Position numbers and translations under genes: made by a program. DNA of 64,000 bases from NCBI RefSeq assembly GCF_016803395.1, contig NZ_JAEVHL010000005.1:31129-95128 (forward strand), in the 5' to 3' direction. The stretch is from Micromonospora tarensis (lineage in GTDB: Bacteria; Actinomycetota; Actinomycetes; Mycobacteriales; Micromonosporaceae). Shown here piece by piece: positions 38,877 through 46,676 of the stretch. How positions within the stretch are numbered: position 1 is the first letter of the stretch; each line of letters starts with the position of its first letter. The notes under the pieces were generated by a model. It saw nothing but the letters and a program-made list of their open reading frames with translations, was not told where the DNA came from and searched no databases.

Positions 38877-40356
38877 GGGAGTCCCTTCGGGCCAGCACCG
38901 CCCAGGTGGCGATCAGGAAGAGCACCACGAAGCCGCCGAGCACCAGCCAGTTCACCCACACCGGCCGGGCGAAGCTGTCGCCGTACGTGGCCAGCAGTGG
39001 CGGGCCGAGCGGTGAGCCGCCGTCGCGCCAGAGCCGCTCGACCCCGGCGGTGTGCCCCAATCCCTCGAACGCCCACCGGTTCGACATCGCGTAGCTGAGC
39101 CACTGGCCGCCGACCGCCATCGCCGGCACCGGCAGGATCGCGCCGACGAACAGCACCTGGGGAAAGCAGAGCATCGGCAGCAGGAGCGTCGCCTGGGCCG
39201 CATCGGACACCGCCGCGGAGCACAGCAGACCAAGGGCGAGCGCCGCCGCCGAGGAGAGCAGCACTGTCGCGTACAGGGCGGCGAAGTCGGCCCCACCGAC
39301 CGGCGGCAGCCGGTCGATACCGCGCAACACCCCGAGCAGCGCCAGGTCCACCAGGGCGAGCAGCGGCAGCAGCACCGCGACCTTCGCCAACAGGTACGGC
39401 GCCAGCCGGACCCCCGCCAGCCGCTCCCGGCGCAGGATGGGCAGCTCGGTGCAGATCTGTAGCAGCCCGTAGGTCAGCCCGAAGAAGAATCCGCCGAACG
39501 CGATCCAGAACAGGATCATCACGGTCACGGCCGGGCTGGGCCGCGTCGGGTCGAACGCGCCGGGACGGAACAGCAGCGCGAACATGCCGAGCACCATCAG
39601 CGGTGAGCCGAGCAGGATCGCCAGGGTCAGCCGATTGCGGGCGACGATCTCCGCGTTGCGCGTGGTGAGCACGGCCCACTGACGCAGCCGACCGACCCGC
39701 CGGGGCGCCTGCGCTTCGCGGTCGACGTCGCCGCTCGTGCTGGCGGGCGGGTCGGCGTCGCGCTGCGTCGGACCGGCGGGCGGGTCGGCTTGGCGCTGCT
39801 CGGCGAAGCGCGCGGGCCACTCGGCGGGGTGCGCCGCCTCGTCGAGCCGCAGGTGCACCTCGACGAGGGACCGTAGGCCGAAGAAGTCCCGGGCGGCGGC
39901 GGGAGTGCCGGCGAACGCCAGCCGGCCCTGGCGGGTCAGCACGACGACCCGGTCGCAATGCTCCACGTCGGTGACCTGGTGGGTGGTGAGCACCACGACC
40001 CCGGCCGGTCCGGCGAGGCGGGCCGGACGCAGCCGGGCGGCGTAGCGCAGGGTGTGCGCCAGGGGCAGCTCCCGATGGATGATGTCGTCCTGCGGAACGA
40101 CGCCGATGGCGCCCGCCGTGACGACGCCGTCGTACGCCACGCTGCCCGTGGTCGGCACCCGTATCCCGGCGAGGGTCTCCAACAGGGTGGTCTTACCGGC
40201 GCCGCTGGCGCCGATGATCGCGACCAGCTCACCCGGGGCGATGCCGAGGGAGATGTCGTCCAGGATCGGTCGACCGCCACGGACACTCTGACCCAGTCGC
40301 TGGGCGACGATGCCGACACCGGCACGTGGGGGAGACGTGGTCTGTTCGGTCGTCAT
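38863..40356 (-). CDS. ABCG-type half transporter with an ATPase domain lacking signature and Walker B
   Basis: This 497-residue ATPase-permease fusion opens with RAGVGIVAQRLGQSVRGG and Walker A AIIGASGAGKTTLLET. The Q-loop region VVPQDDIIHRELPLAHTLRYAAR is ABCG-like. It then jumps in frame from RLRPARLAGPA to GVVVLTTHQVTDVEHCDR, which is the H-loop. The helical subdomain, LSGGQ and Walker B, normally about 80 residues here, are missing. The membrane half is intact with about six helices (RLTLAILLGSPLMVLGMFAL to VWVNWLVLGGFVVLFLI). As written the ATPase should be inactive. The missing part could be a real in-frame deletion or an assembly collapse. The downstream PLP enzyme overlaps it. Confidence 0.82.
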   Translation of the reverse strand: MTTEQTTSPPRAGVGIVAQRLGQSVRGGRPILDDISLGIAPGELVAIIGASGAGKTTLLETLAGIRVPTTGSVAYDGVVTAGAIGVVPQDDIIHRELPLAHTLRYAARLRPARLAGPAGVVVLTTHQVTDVEHCDRVVVLTRQGRLAFAGTPAAARDFFGLRSLVEVHLRLDEAAHPAEWPARFAEQRQADPPAGPTQRDADPPASTSGDVDREAQAPRRVGRLRQWAVLTTRNAEIVARNRLTLAILLGSPLMVLGMFALLFRPGAFDPTRPSPAVTVMILFWIAFGGFFFGLTYGLLQICTELPILRRERLAGVRLAPYLLAKVAVLLPLLALVDLALLGVLRGIDRLPPVGGADFAALYATVLLSSAAALALGLLCSAAVSDAAQATLLLPMLCFPQVLFVGAILPVPAMAVGGQWLSYAMSNRWAFEGLGHTAGVERLWRDGGSPLGPPLLATYGDSFARPVWVNWLVLGGFVVLFLIATWAVLARRDSRAAS

Positions 40357-40466
40357 GTCGAGTGCCCGATCCGGTCGGTGAGGGCCGCCTGAACATCGTG
40401 CCTCGCCGATGTTACTGAGTGCCGGGGCGGTGCGCCCAGAGTGGACGGTCGGCCATCCTCGACCGT

Positions 40467-41087
40467 TCAGTCGATCGCGGCCCGTGCCTCCAGCGGCACC
40501 TGGAGAAGATCCAGGCAGTTGCGCCACAGCATCTCCAGCTGGGCCGGATCGTTGAGCAGCTTCGCGAGCAGCACCCGTCCCTCGATCTGGGCGACGATGG
40601 ATCGGGCCGCCTCCCGGCTGTCGACCGACGGGCCGGCCAGGCCGCTCTCCTTCGCCTCGACGACGACCTGCTCGATGAGATCGATCTGCTCGTCGAAGAT
40701 CTCCTGAAGCCGAGCGCGGATCTCCTCGGCCTGGTTGCTGAGTTCGAGGGCGAGGTTGCCGAACAGGCAACCAGCGACCACCCCGGCCTTCTGTTGGCCG
40801 CTGCGCTGGATCTCCTCGGTCGCCTCGAACAGGTCCCGTAGCCGCCGCAGCGGGCTCTCCCCGCCGCCGAGCAACTGCTCCCACTGCCGGCGCTGGGTGG
40901 CCCAGTGCTCGTCGATGACGGTGCGGGCGAGCGCCTGCTTGGACTCGAAGAAGTAGTAGAAGCTGCCCTTCGGCACGCCGGCCACCGCGCAGATCTCGGC
41001 CACGCCGAGCGCCGAGTAGCCGCGCTGCTCGATCAGCGCGGCGGCCGCGTCGAGGATCTTGTTCCGCGCGTCACTGGTCCGTCCCAT
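40467..41087 (-). CDS. TetR-family transcriptional regulator
   Basis: This 206-residue repressor has the helix-turn-helix EICAVAGVPKGSFYYFFESKQAL (residues 30-55) and a C-terminal domain (CLFGNLALELSNQAEEIRARLQ) of the TetR_C_6/16-like YcdC-related kind. It is divergent from the SDR gene at 41159. A TAGAC-N5-GTCTA palindrome lies between them at the expected SDR start point, so it probably represses both itself and the reductase. Inducers are likely small electrophiles or aromatics, by analogy only. Confidence 0.92.
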   Translation of the reverse strand: MGRTSDARNKILDAAAALIEQRGYSALGVAEICAVAGVPKGSFYYFFESKQALARTVIDEHWATQRRQWEQLLGGGESPLRRLRDLFEATEEIQRSGQQKAGVVAGCLFGNLALELSNQAEEIRARLQEIFDEQIDLIEQVVVEAKESGLAGPSVDSREAARSIVAQIEGRVLLAKLLNDPAQLEMLWRNCLDLLQVPLEARAAID

Positions 41088-41090
41088 GCT

Positions 41091-41138
41091 TTGACGATAC
41101 ACGACCGGTCGGCTAGCTTTTAGTAGACCAGTCGTCTA
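41091..41138 (+). promoter_or_regulatory. SDR promoter with TetR operator
   Basis: TTGACG (41091-41096), a 17-bp spacer and TAGCTT (41114-41119). The inverted repeat TAGAC-CAGTC-GTCTA (41124-41138) covers the predicted start point. It lies between the divergent TetR and SDR genes. Confidence 0.7.
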
Positions 41139-41158
41139 GTAAGAGAGTTGGTTCTCTC

Positions 41159-41875
41159 ATGAGCAGCACGCAGGGGCAGAAGGTCGTCCTGATCACGGGT
41201 GCCTCCCAGGGCATCGGCGCCGAGCTGGTGAACGCCTACCGCAAGCTCGGGTACGGGGTGGTCGCGACCTCGCGATCCATCGCCGGTTCCGACGACCCGG
41301 AGATCGTCACGGTCCGGGGCGACATCGCCGACGCGGACACGGCGCAGCGGGTGGTGGACGCCGCCCTGGAGCGCTTCGGGCGGATCGACACGTTGGTGAA
41401 CAACGCCGGCGTCTTCGTCGCCAAGCCGTTCACCGACTACACCGACGAGGAGTTCGACCTGGTGACCGGGATCAACCTCGCCGGGTTCTTCCACCTCACC
41501 CGGCGTGCCCTGCCGCACCTGGAGGCCGACGGCGGCGGGCACATCGTCTCGATCACGACCAGCTTCGTCGACCAGCCCAACTCCAACGTTCCGTCGGTGC
41601 TCGCGTCGTTGACCAAGGGCGGTCTCAGCTCCGCCACGAAGTCCCTGGCCATCGAGTACGCGGCCCGCGGCGTACGGGTCAACGCCGTCGCGCCCGGCAT
41701 CATCAAGACCCCGATGCACCCGGTCGAGACGCACCAGACGCTCGCGGGCCTGCACCCGATGGGCCGGATGGGCGAGACCGGTGACGTGGTCGACGCCGTC
41801 GTCTACCTCGAGTCCGCGCCGTTCGTCACCGGCGAGATCCTGCACGTCGACGGCGGCCAGAACGCCGGCCACTGA
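41159..41875 (+). CDS. SDR-family protein lacking the canonical catalytic Tyr
   Basis: This 238-residue Rossmann-fold short-chain dehydrogenase/reductase-like protein has cofactor motif TGASQGIG, an NAG segment as LVNNAGVFVAK and the C-terminal VTGEILHVDGGQNAG. The catalytic Ser region reads VSITTSF. The usual YxxxK is AxxxK here (SVLASLTKGGLSSATKSLA): the Lys is kept and the Tyr is missing. It may therefore be a poor or altered oxidoreductase, or use another residue. It is single-gene, divergent from its TetR regulator, and followed by a strong terminator. Confidence 0.92.
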   Translation: MSSTQGQKVVLITGASQGIGAELVNAYRKLGYGVVATSRSIAGSDDPEIVTVRGDIADADTAQRVVDAALERFGRIDTLVNNAGVFVAKPFTDYTDEEFDLVTGINLAGFFHLTRRALPHLEADGGGHIVSITTSFVDQPNSNVPSVLASLTKGGLSSATKSLAIEYAARGVRVNAVAPGIIKTPMHPVETHQTLAGLHPMGRMGETGDVVDAVVYLESAPFVTGEILHVDGGQNAGH

Positions 41876-41889
41876 TACGCGGGCACCGA

Positions 41890-41930
41890 GGAGGGCAGGC
41901 GGCGCCGGCACCCGGCCGCCGCCGCCCTCC
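41890..41930 (+). terminator. Terminator after SDR gene
   Basis: GGAGGGC and GGCGGC on the left pair with GCCGCC and GCCCTCC on the right (one bulged A), about 14 bp, starting 15 bp after the stop. Confidence 0.75.
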
Positions 41931-41997
41931 CGGGCGAGACGGCTGGGTGCTCTCTCGCGGATCAAGGCTGAACCCAGAGGATTCGCGGGCAACGTCG

Positions 41998-42030
41998 TTG
42001 CTATATATACCGCCGTGCGATATATATAGC
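41998..42030 (+). promoter_or_regulatory. PadR promoter-operator with 10-bp AT-rich inverted repeat
   Basis: GCTATATATA (42000-42009) and TATATATAGC (42021-42030) are perfect inverted arms with an 11-bp spacer. TTGCTA (41998-42003) and TATATA (42021-42026) form a promoter with a 17-bp spacer, so one arm covers the -35 and the other the -10. The predicted start point falls on the ATG at 42033, only two bases after the repeat. This indicates a leaderless, autorepressed transcript. Confidence 0.8.
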
Positions 42031-42032
42031 CC

Positions 42033-42380
42033 ATGGAAATCAGTGAGCAGACGCTCCTGATCCTCTCCGCCCTCGCCGACCAACCTCGGCACGGCTATGC
42101 CGTGGTGACGGAGGTCGACGAGATGACCGACGGCAGGATTCGGTTACGCGCCGGCACCCTCTACGGAGCCCTCGACCGCCTCGTCACCCAAGGGCTCATC
42201 GCCCCGGACCACGACGAGGTGGAGAAGGGCCGGCTACGCCGTTTCTACCGACTGACCGACGCGGGGGCGGACGCCATCCGCGCCGAGAGCTTGCGGATGG
42301 CCACCGCGGTCCGGCTCGCCGAGGAGCGCCTCAACAAGCGCGCCGCCCGCACCGCCCCGCGCCTCGGGACCAGCGGATGA
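42033..42380 (+). CDS. PadR-family transcriptional regulator
   Basis: This 115-residue protein is almost entirely the PadR winged helix: ISEQTLLILSALADQPRHGYA, LRAGTLYGALDRLVTQGLIA and GRLRRFYRLTDAGADAI, then a basic tail. There is no ribosome-binding site before the ATG; it immediately follows the promoter-operator. The stop overlaps the next start (ATGA), so regulator and membrane protein are co-expressed, a common PadR arrangement. Confidence 0.93.
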   Translation: MEISEQTLLILSALADQPRHGYAVVTEVDEMTDGRIRLRAGTLYGALDRLVTQGLIAPDHDEVEKGRLRRFYRLTDAGADAIRAESLRMATAVRLAEERLNKRAARTAPRLGTSG

Positions 42381-43351
42381 ACCCCGGCATGAGCCCGCTG
42401 GAGCGACGTTATCGACGACTGCTGCGCCTACTGCCAGCCAGCCACCGCAACACCCGCGGCGAGGAACTGCTCGGACTGCTGCTGGACCTCGACCACGGCC
42501 GTCGACACCCAAGCCGGCACGAGACACTGAACATCATCGCCCTGGCGATCCGGCTGCGACTCACGACGCCGGTCACCACCGCGGCCCTCACCACCGGACT
42601 CAGTGCCCTGCTCGTCGCCGCCGGCACCCAGCCCGCCGGTGACACCCTGGACCTGTTCACCGGCGCCGTCCTCGCCACCGACATGCCGGCCATCACCTCC
42701 AGCTGGCCGCAGATGGTCGCGCTCGGCCTGCTGCCCCTCGCACCGCTGATCGCCTGGCTGTGCGGCGCGACCCGGACCGCCCTCACCCTGCAGGCGATGC
42801 TCCTGACGGTCACCGTTGGTTGGTTCCTCGTCGACGTGTTCAGCGGTGCCGGCCTGGGAATCGACCCCGGGCAACAACTCGTCGCGTACGCCGTACCGGT
42901 CCTGATCTTCGTCCTGCTCGCGATCGCTGACCGTGAGCGGTGGACCGCGCCCCGGCCGCGCCTGTTCTGGTGGTCCCTCGTCCCGCTCGGCACACTCGCC
43001 TGGAAGGGCACCGGGGAATGGGGACGCCACGGCGTGTACGTTCCCGACGCCGTGCCGACGGTCATCGGGATCCTCACCGCCGCCATCGCCGCTGTCGGCG
43101 TCGCCTTCGCAGTCCGCCGCCACCGGCCGGCGGTCGTCATCGGCCTCGGACTCACCGGCTTCGTCGCCGGCTGGCTCGTCCCCGACCCGCTGCTCTCCAC
43201 CATGGCGATGCGGCACTTCGACGGTCAGCCGCTACCACTGGCAATCCTCATCACGGTGATCGCTGCCACCATGACTGGCATCAGTCACCTCGCCCGTCGC
43301 CACGAGCCCGAGGTGCGGTCGCTGCCACCCGATGAACCAGTGATGCGCTGA
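42377..43351 (+). CDS. Multi-pass membrane protein co-expressed with PadR
   Basis: This 324-residue protein starts with a short amphipathic segment (SPLERRYRRLLRLLPASHRNTRG) typical of proteins paired with PadR in actinobacteria. About seven to eight hydrophobic helices follow (MVALGLLPLAPLIAWLCGAT, LTLQAMLLTVTVGWFLVDVF, AVVIGLGLTGFVAGWLV). It overlaps PadR by four bases. No transport or enzymatic motif was recognised. Confidence 0.88.
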   Translation: MNPGMSPLERRYRRLLRLLPASHRNTRGEELLGLLLDLDHGRRHPSRHETLNIIALAIRLRLTTPVTTAALTTGLSALLVAAGTQPAGDTLDLFTGAVLATDMPAITSSWPQMVALGLLPLAPLIAWLCGATRTALTLQAMLLTVTVGWFLVDVFSGAGLGIDPGQQLVAYAVPVLIFVLLAIADRERWTAPRPRLFWWSLVPLGTLAWKGTGEWGRHGVYVPDAVPTVIGILTAAIAAVGVAFAVRRHRPAVVIGLGLTGFVAGWLVPDPLLSTMAMRHFDGQPLPLAILITVIAATMTGISHLARRHEPEVRSLPPDEPVMR

Positions 43352-43400
43352 ACACCAGCTTCGGGTCAGCGAGCGACCCTCAGGGTCGGCGAGACAGCAC

Positions 43401-44231
43401 CTAGGCCGGGAGTTCGGCGAAGAACTGCCGCAGCGCGTCGGCGACCAGGGCGGGTGCCGTCCGGGTCACGAAATGTGACTGGCCGGCCCAGACGACGTGC
43501 CGCGCCGCCGGGATCGCCGTCGCGAGGGCTCTCATCGTCGTCGGCATCGGCTCCCAGGTGTCCGCGCCGGACAGCAGCAGGGTCGGCACCGTGATCGAGG
43601 ACCACCGGGCGGTGTCCGTGCTGTCCCCGGCGAGCGCCTCGAGATCGTGCAGCCACCCGACCGCCGAGCGGCGTGCCTCCACCGGGTCGGGCCGCTGGGT
43701 GGCAGCGGCGGCGGTGAGCGCGGCGACGATCTTCGCCGGAACCCGGGTCACGCCGTTCAGCGCCGCCGCCATCGCCTCGGCGTCGGCGCGCTCGAAGGCG
43801 GCGCGGTACGTGTCGAGCAGAGCCGCGGTCTCCGCTCCGGCCGCGTACAGCGGGGGTTCGAAGACGGCCAGGGAGCGTACGTCGCGCGGATCAACCGCGG
43901 TGGTGTGCAGTGCCAGGGTCGCTCCGTAGGACGCCCCGACGAGATGGACCGGCTTTCCCGAGGGTCGGCGGGCCGCCGCCAAGACGGCGATCAGGTCGCC
44001 TGTCTCGTCCGCGAACGACTTGCGGCCGGGCGGTACGTCGCTCGGGCCGTACCCGCGCCGGGCCGGCAGCCACACCTCGTGGTGGTGGGCCAGGTGCTCG
44101 GCGACGGTGGCCCAGGAGTGCAGCCCACCGCCGGAGCCGTGCACGAGGACGACGGGGTCGCCGGTGCCCAGACGGCGGACCACCAGCCTGGTCCCGTCGG
44201 CGGAGGTGATGGACTCGTCGTGGCTGTTCAC
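43401..44231 (-). CDS. Alpha/beta-fold hydrolase
   Basis: This 276-residue cytoplasmic hydrolase has the oxyanion strand VVLVHGSGGGLHSW. The nucleophile elbow is HLVGASYGATLAL (Ser in GxSxG), the acid is Asp in LLSGADTWEPM, and the His is in VWAGQSHFVTRTAPAL. The GTG start at 44231 overlaps the TetR stop (GTGA), so it is translationally coupled to that repressor. The substrate is probably a small ester or lactone; it is not determinable here. Confidence 0.92.
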   Translation of the reverse strand: MNSHDESITSADGTRLVVRRLGTGDPVVLVHGSGGGLHSWATVAEHLAHHHEVWLPARRGYGPSDVPPGRKSFADETGDLIAVLAAARRPSGKPVHLVGASYGATLALHTTAVDPRDVRSLAVFEPPLYAAGAETAALLDTYRAAFERADAEAMAAALNGVTRVPAKIVAALTAAAATQRPDPVEARRSAVGWLHDLEALAGDSTDTARWSSITVPTLLLSGADTWEPMPTTMRALATAIPAARHVVWAGQSHFVTRTAPALVADALRQFFAELPA

Positions 44232-44811
44232 TTCTGCTCCTGCGTCTTGGTGGGCCAGTTGGTGAGCGTGGTGTGCACCGCGTCGAGGATCGAGCGCCAG
44301 GACGCGTCGACCGCCCGGGGATGCCCGAAACGTCGACGGTTTCGAGGCTGGTGAAGCCGTGGAAGGTGCTGCGGACGAAGCGCATCGCGTCGGTGCGGGC
44401 CGGTTCGTCGAGCCCGTACCCCCGCAGCGTCGCGTAGCTCAACTCGATCAGGCGCAGGTGCCCCGCCGAACCCGCGCCGACCTCGGGCGGCAACGGGAGC
44501 TGGGTCGCGGCGTACTGCCCCGGGTGGGTGACGGCGAACGCGCGCCAGGCGTCGGCGAACCCGACGAGCGCGTGCCGGCCGGCCCGTCCCGCCACGGCGA
44601 GCGCGAGTGCGTCGGCGAACGTGGCCGCCGCCCGGACCGCGACCTGCTCGATCAACGCGTCGCGACTGCGGACGTGCGCGTACAGGGCGGCGTCCGAGAC
44701 ACCGAAGTGTCGGGCGACGGCCGCGACGGTCACCCGGGACAGACCGACCGAGTCCGCCAACTCGGCGGCGGCGGCCGAAACCCGGGTGCTTGTCAAACCC
44801 TGCCGGGGCAT
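44228..44811 (-). pseudogene. TetR-family transcriptional regulator, frameshifted near the C-terminus
   Basis: The restored protein has 194 residues. The helix-turn-helix is LSRVTVAAVARHFGVSDAALYAHVRSRDALI. The ligand domain includes GYGLDEPARTDAMRFVRSTFHGF. Around 44323-44327 one base is missing after SLETVDVSG, and the true C-terminus PRAVDASWRSILDAVHTTL continues in the next frame to a stop at 44228. The start is ATG 44811. It is divergent from the alcohol dehydrogenase gene, and a perfect CTTAGGG-G-CCCTAAG palindrome lies between them. It probably controls the dehydrogenase and the coupled hydrolase. Confidence 0.85.
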
Positions 44812-44839
44812 GCCGGACCTTTCGCTCGCTAGGAAGAAA

Positions 44840-44854
44840 CTTAGGGGCCCTAAG
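44840..44854. promoter_or_regulatory. TetR-type operator between divergent genes
   Basis: CTTAGGG-G-CCCTAAG is a perfect inverted repeat, 29 bp before the TetR start and 96 bp before the dehydrogenase start. TAAGAT (44851-44856) could be a plus-strand -10 but its -35 is poor. Confidence 0.65.
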
Positions 44855-44950
44855 ATAACAGCACCGAGGGGTCTCCTCTCCCGGCGGCCAGGTATGGACC
44901 GGCCGGTCGAGGGAAGACCGGCCGTTCCGCCGCCGAACGGGAGAGCCGGG

Positions 44951-46129
44951 ATGAGAGCCGTCGTGTACGAGGACGTCCGGTCGGTCGAGGTGCGGGAGGT
45001 GCCCGACGCGGTGCTGGAGGCGGAGACCGACGTGCTGGTCCGGATCACCTCCACCGCCCTGTGCGGCACCGATCTGCACATGTACGACGGACGCACCAGC
45101 GCCGGCCCCGGGCTGGTGCTCGGCCACGAGCCGCTGGGTGTGGTGCAGGAGGCGGGCAGCGCGGTGCAGACCGTCCGGCCGGGCAGCCGGGTGGTGATTC
45201 CCACGCACCTGTTCTGCGGGACGTGTGTGATGTGTGCCCGTGGGCTCTCGGCCGCCTGTCTGCGGGCTCGGGCCGAGGGGCCGGGCGCGGCGTACGGCTA
45301 CGCCGGCATGGGCCCGTACCGGGGCGCACAGGCCGAGTTGCTGCGGGTGCCGTGGGCCGACGCCAACTGCGTGGCCGTGCCCGGTGAGCCGGGGGACGCG
45401 CACGAGGACGACTTCGTCCTGCTCGCCGACGCGTTCGTCACCGGGTGGCACGCCGCCGCCACCCTCGCCGAGGTCGAGCCCGGCGACACGGTGGCGGTGT
45501 TCGGCGCCGGCACCATCGGCCTGCTCGGCGCCTACTCGGCGCTGCTGCGCGGCGCGCGGGTCGTGTACAGCGTCGACGGCGTCGACGCCCGGCTGGACAA
45601 GGCCGGCGAGATCGGCGCCGTGCCGATCGACTTCCGCCGGGGCGACCCGGTCGAGCAGATCCGCGCCGACCGGGCCCGGGCGGGGTTGCCGCTCGGCGCG
45701 GAGAAGTTGGGTGGGGTCGACAAGGTCATCGACGCGGTCGGTTTCCAGGCCCGCGACCGGGAGCGTCCTGACCGGGAGCGTCCGAACCAGGTCATCGCCG
45801 ACGCGGCCCGGCTGGTCAACGCCGCCGGCGCGATCGCGGTGGCGGGCGTGTACCCGGAGCGCGACCCGCACCCCGGCCCCGGCGCGGACGGCCAGGAGGA
45901 CCTGGTCGCGCCGTGGGGAGCGCTGTTCAGCAAGGGGGTGGCGGTCCGGTTCGGTCGCACCCACGACCGCCGTTACACGGTCCTGCTGCGGGACCTGATC
46001 GTCGCCGGCCGAGCGCGACCCAGCATGATCGTCACCCACCACGGCACCCTCGCCGACGCCCCTGAGCTGTACCGCCGCTTCGACCGCCGGGAAGACGGGG
46101 TGATCAAGGCGGTGCTGCGCCCGTCCTGA
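44951..46129 (+). CDS. Zinc-dependent alcohol dehydrogenase (formaldehyde-dehydrogenase-like)
   Basis: This 392-residue medium-chain dehydrogenase has the catalytic zinc region ALCGTDLHMYDG, GHEPLGVV, a structural-zinc-like loop LFCGTCVMCARGLSAACL and the NAD-binding VAVFGAGTIGLLGAYSALL. The insertion and the DKVIDAVGF segment resemble glutathione-independent formaldehyde dehydrogenases. A short in-frame duplication (DRERP twice, 45765-45784) extends a surface loop after DAVGFQA. ATG 44951 is used. It is divergent from the TetR gene at 44228-44811. The substrate aldehyde or alcohol is not fixed. Confidence 0.92.
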   Translation: MRAVVYEDVRSVEVREVPDAVLEAETDVLVRITSTALCGTDLHMYDGRTSAGPGLVLGHEPLGVVQEAGSAVQTVRPGSRVVIPTHLFCGTCVMCARGLSAACLRARAEGPGAAYGYAGMGPYRGAQAELLRVPWADANCVAVPGEPGDAHEDDFVLLADAFVTGWHAAATLAEVEPGDTVAVFGAGTIGLLGAYSALLRGARVVYSVDGVDARLDKAGEIGAVPIDFRRGDPVEQIRADRARAGLPLGAEKLGGVDKVIDAVGFQARDRERPDRERPNQVIADAARLVNAAGAIAVAGVYPERDPHPGPGADGQEDLVAPWGALFSKGVAVRFGRTHDRRYTVLLRDLIVAGRARPSMIVTHHGTLADAPELYRRFDRREDGVIKAVLRPS

Positions 46130-46646
46130 TCGGCCGGCATGGCGGGCGCGGTAGCGGCGGACCACCCCGATTCACTCTTAAGGGACGTTAAGTCACCTGT
46201 CCGCTTCCTGGTCCTGAGCCTGACCAGATGATCATTGTCGATCCGGTCGGCGGGCAGAGGCGTGGGTCACACAGTCGACCGAGGATCGTCGGGCCGTCGT
46301 GGATGCGACGGGAGCGTCCCGGCGCCATCAAGATCATTCAATGACGAGGGGCGCGCTGCCCGCCGCCCCCGCTCCGGCCGGTGATGGATCGTGCCTGGTG
46401 GCGGGCCTGTCGAGGGTGACCGGAGTCGATCGTGCGTCGTCTTCCATTTGACAACGTTGCCACCGACAGGCCAAGGTGCCCCCAGGGGCTGTTGAGGTAG
46501 CTGTGACGGGCGAATACTCTGCTACGTCTATATTGCCGGATTGTTACTTTTTCAACAGCCTCTCGCCTTGCGGATGGCCCTTCGGCCGCAATACGTTGCC
46601 GTCAACAACAAAACCAAGTGAAGGTTCAACCTTCCGGAGGCAACCG
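46130..46646 (+). other. Long 5' region of the second sugar-importer operon
   Basis: This 517-bp stretch has no gene. A ROK/LacI-like palindrome lies at 46450-46461 and its core ACGTTGCC recurs at 46593-46600. A structured leader hairpin sits at 46568-46591: TTGC and GGCC pair with GGCC and GCAA, with a GGAT bulge. The repeat GAAGGTT-C-AACCTTC (46620-46634) abuts the ribosome site CCGGAGG (46634-46640). The section 46130-46440 shows nothing recognisable. Confidence 0.5.
46450..46461 (+). promoter_or_regulatory. Candidate operator of the ROK repressor
   Basis: GACAACGTTGCC is a 12-bp near-perfect palindrome (10 of 12 positions). It sits in a TTGACA context, about 220 bp before mmsA. A half-related copy, ACGTTGCC, occurs at 46593-46600. 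Assignment to the ROK protein at 50786-52033 is inference from operon linkage. Confidence 0.5.
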
Positions 46647-46676
46647 ATGACGTTGGCGAGGTGGTACGAGCGATGA
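46647..46676 (+). CDS. Possible nine-residue leader peptide coupled to mmsA
   Basis: ATG 46647 opens the peptide MTLARWYER, and its TGA (46674-46676) overlaps the mmsA ATG at 46673. CCGGAGG (46634-46640) lies six bases before this ATG, while mmsA itself has only GAGG 11 bases upstream. The strongest ribosome site of the operon therefore loads the leader, and mmsA would be reached by termination-reinitiation. The alternative is that this is a chance frame and mmsA starts at a nearby GTG. Confidence 0.4.
   Translation: MTLARWYER

Noticed and set aside
46492..46520. Promoter TTGAGG-N17-TACTCT before the second mmsA
   Set aside because: The -10 matches poorly and nothing else supports it; the true start point cannot be placed from sequence.
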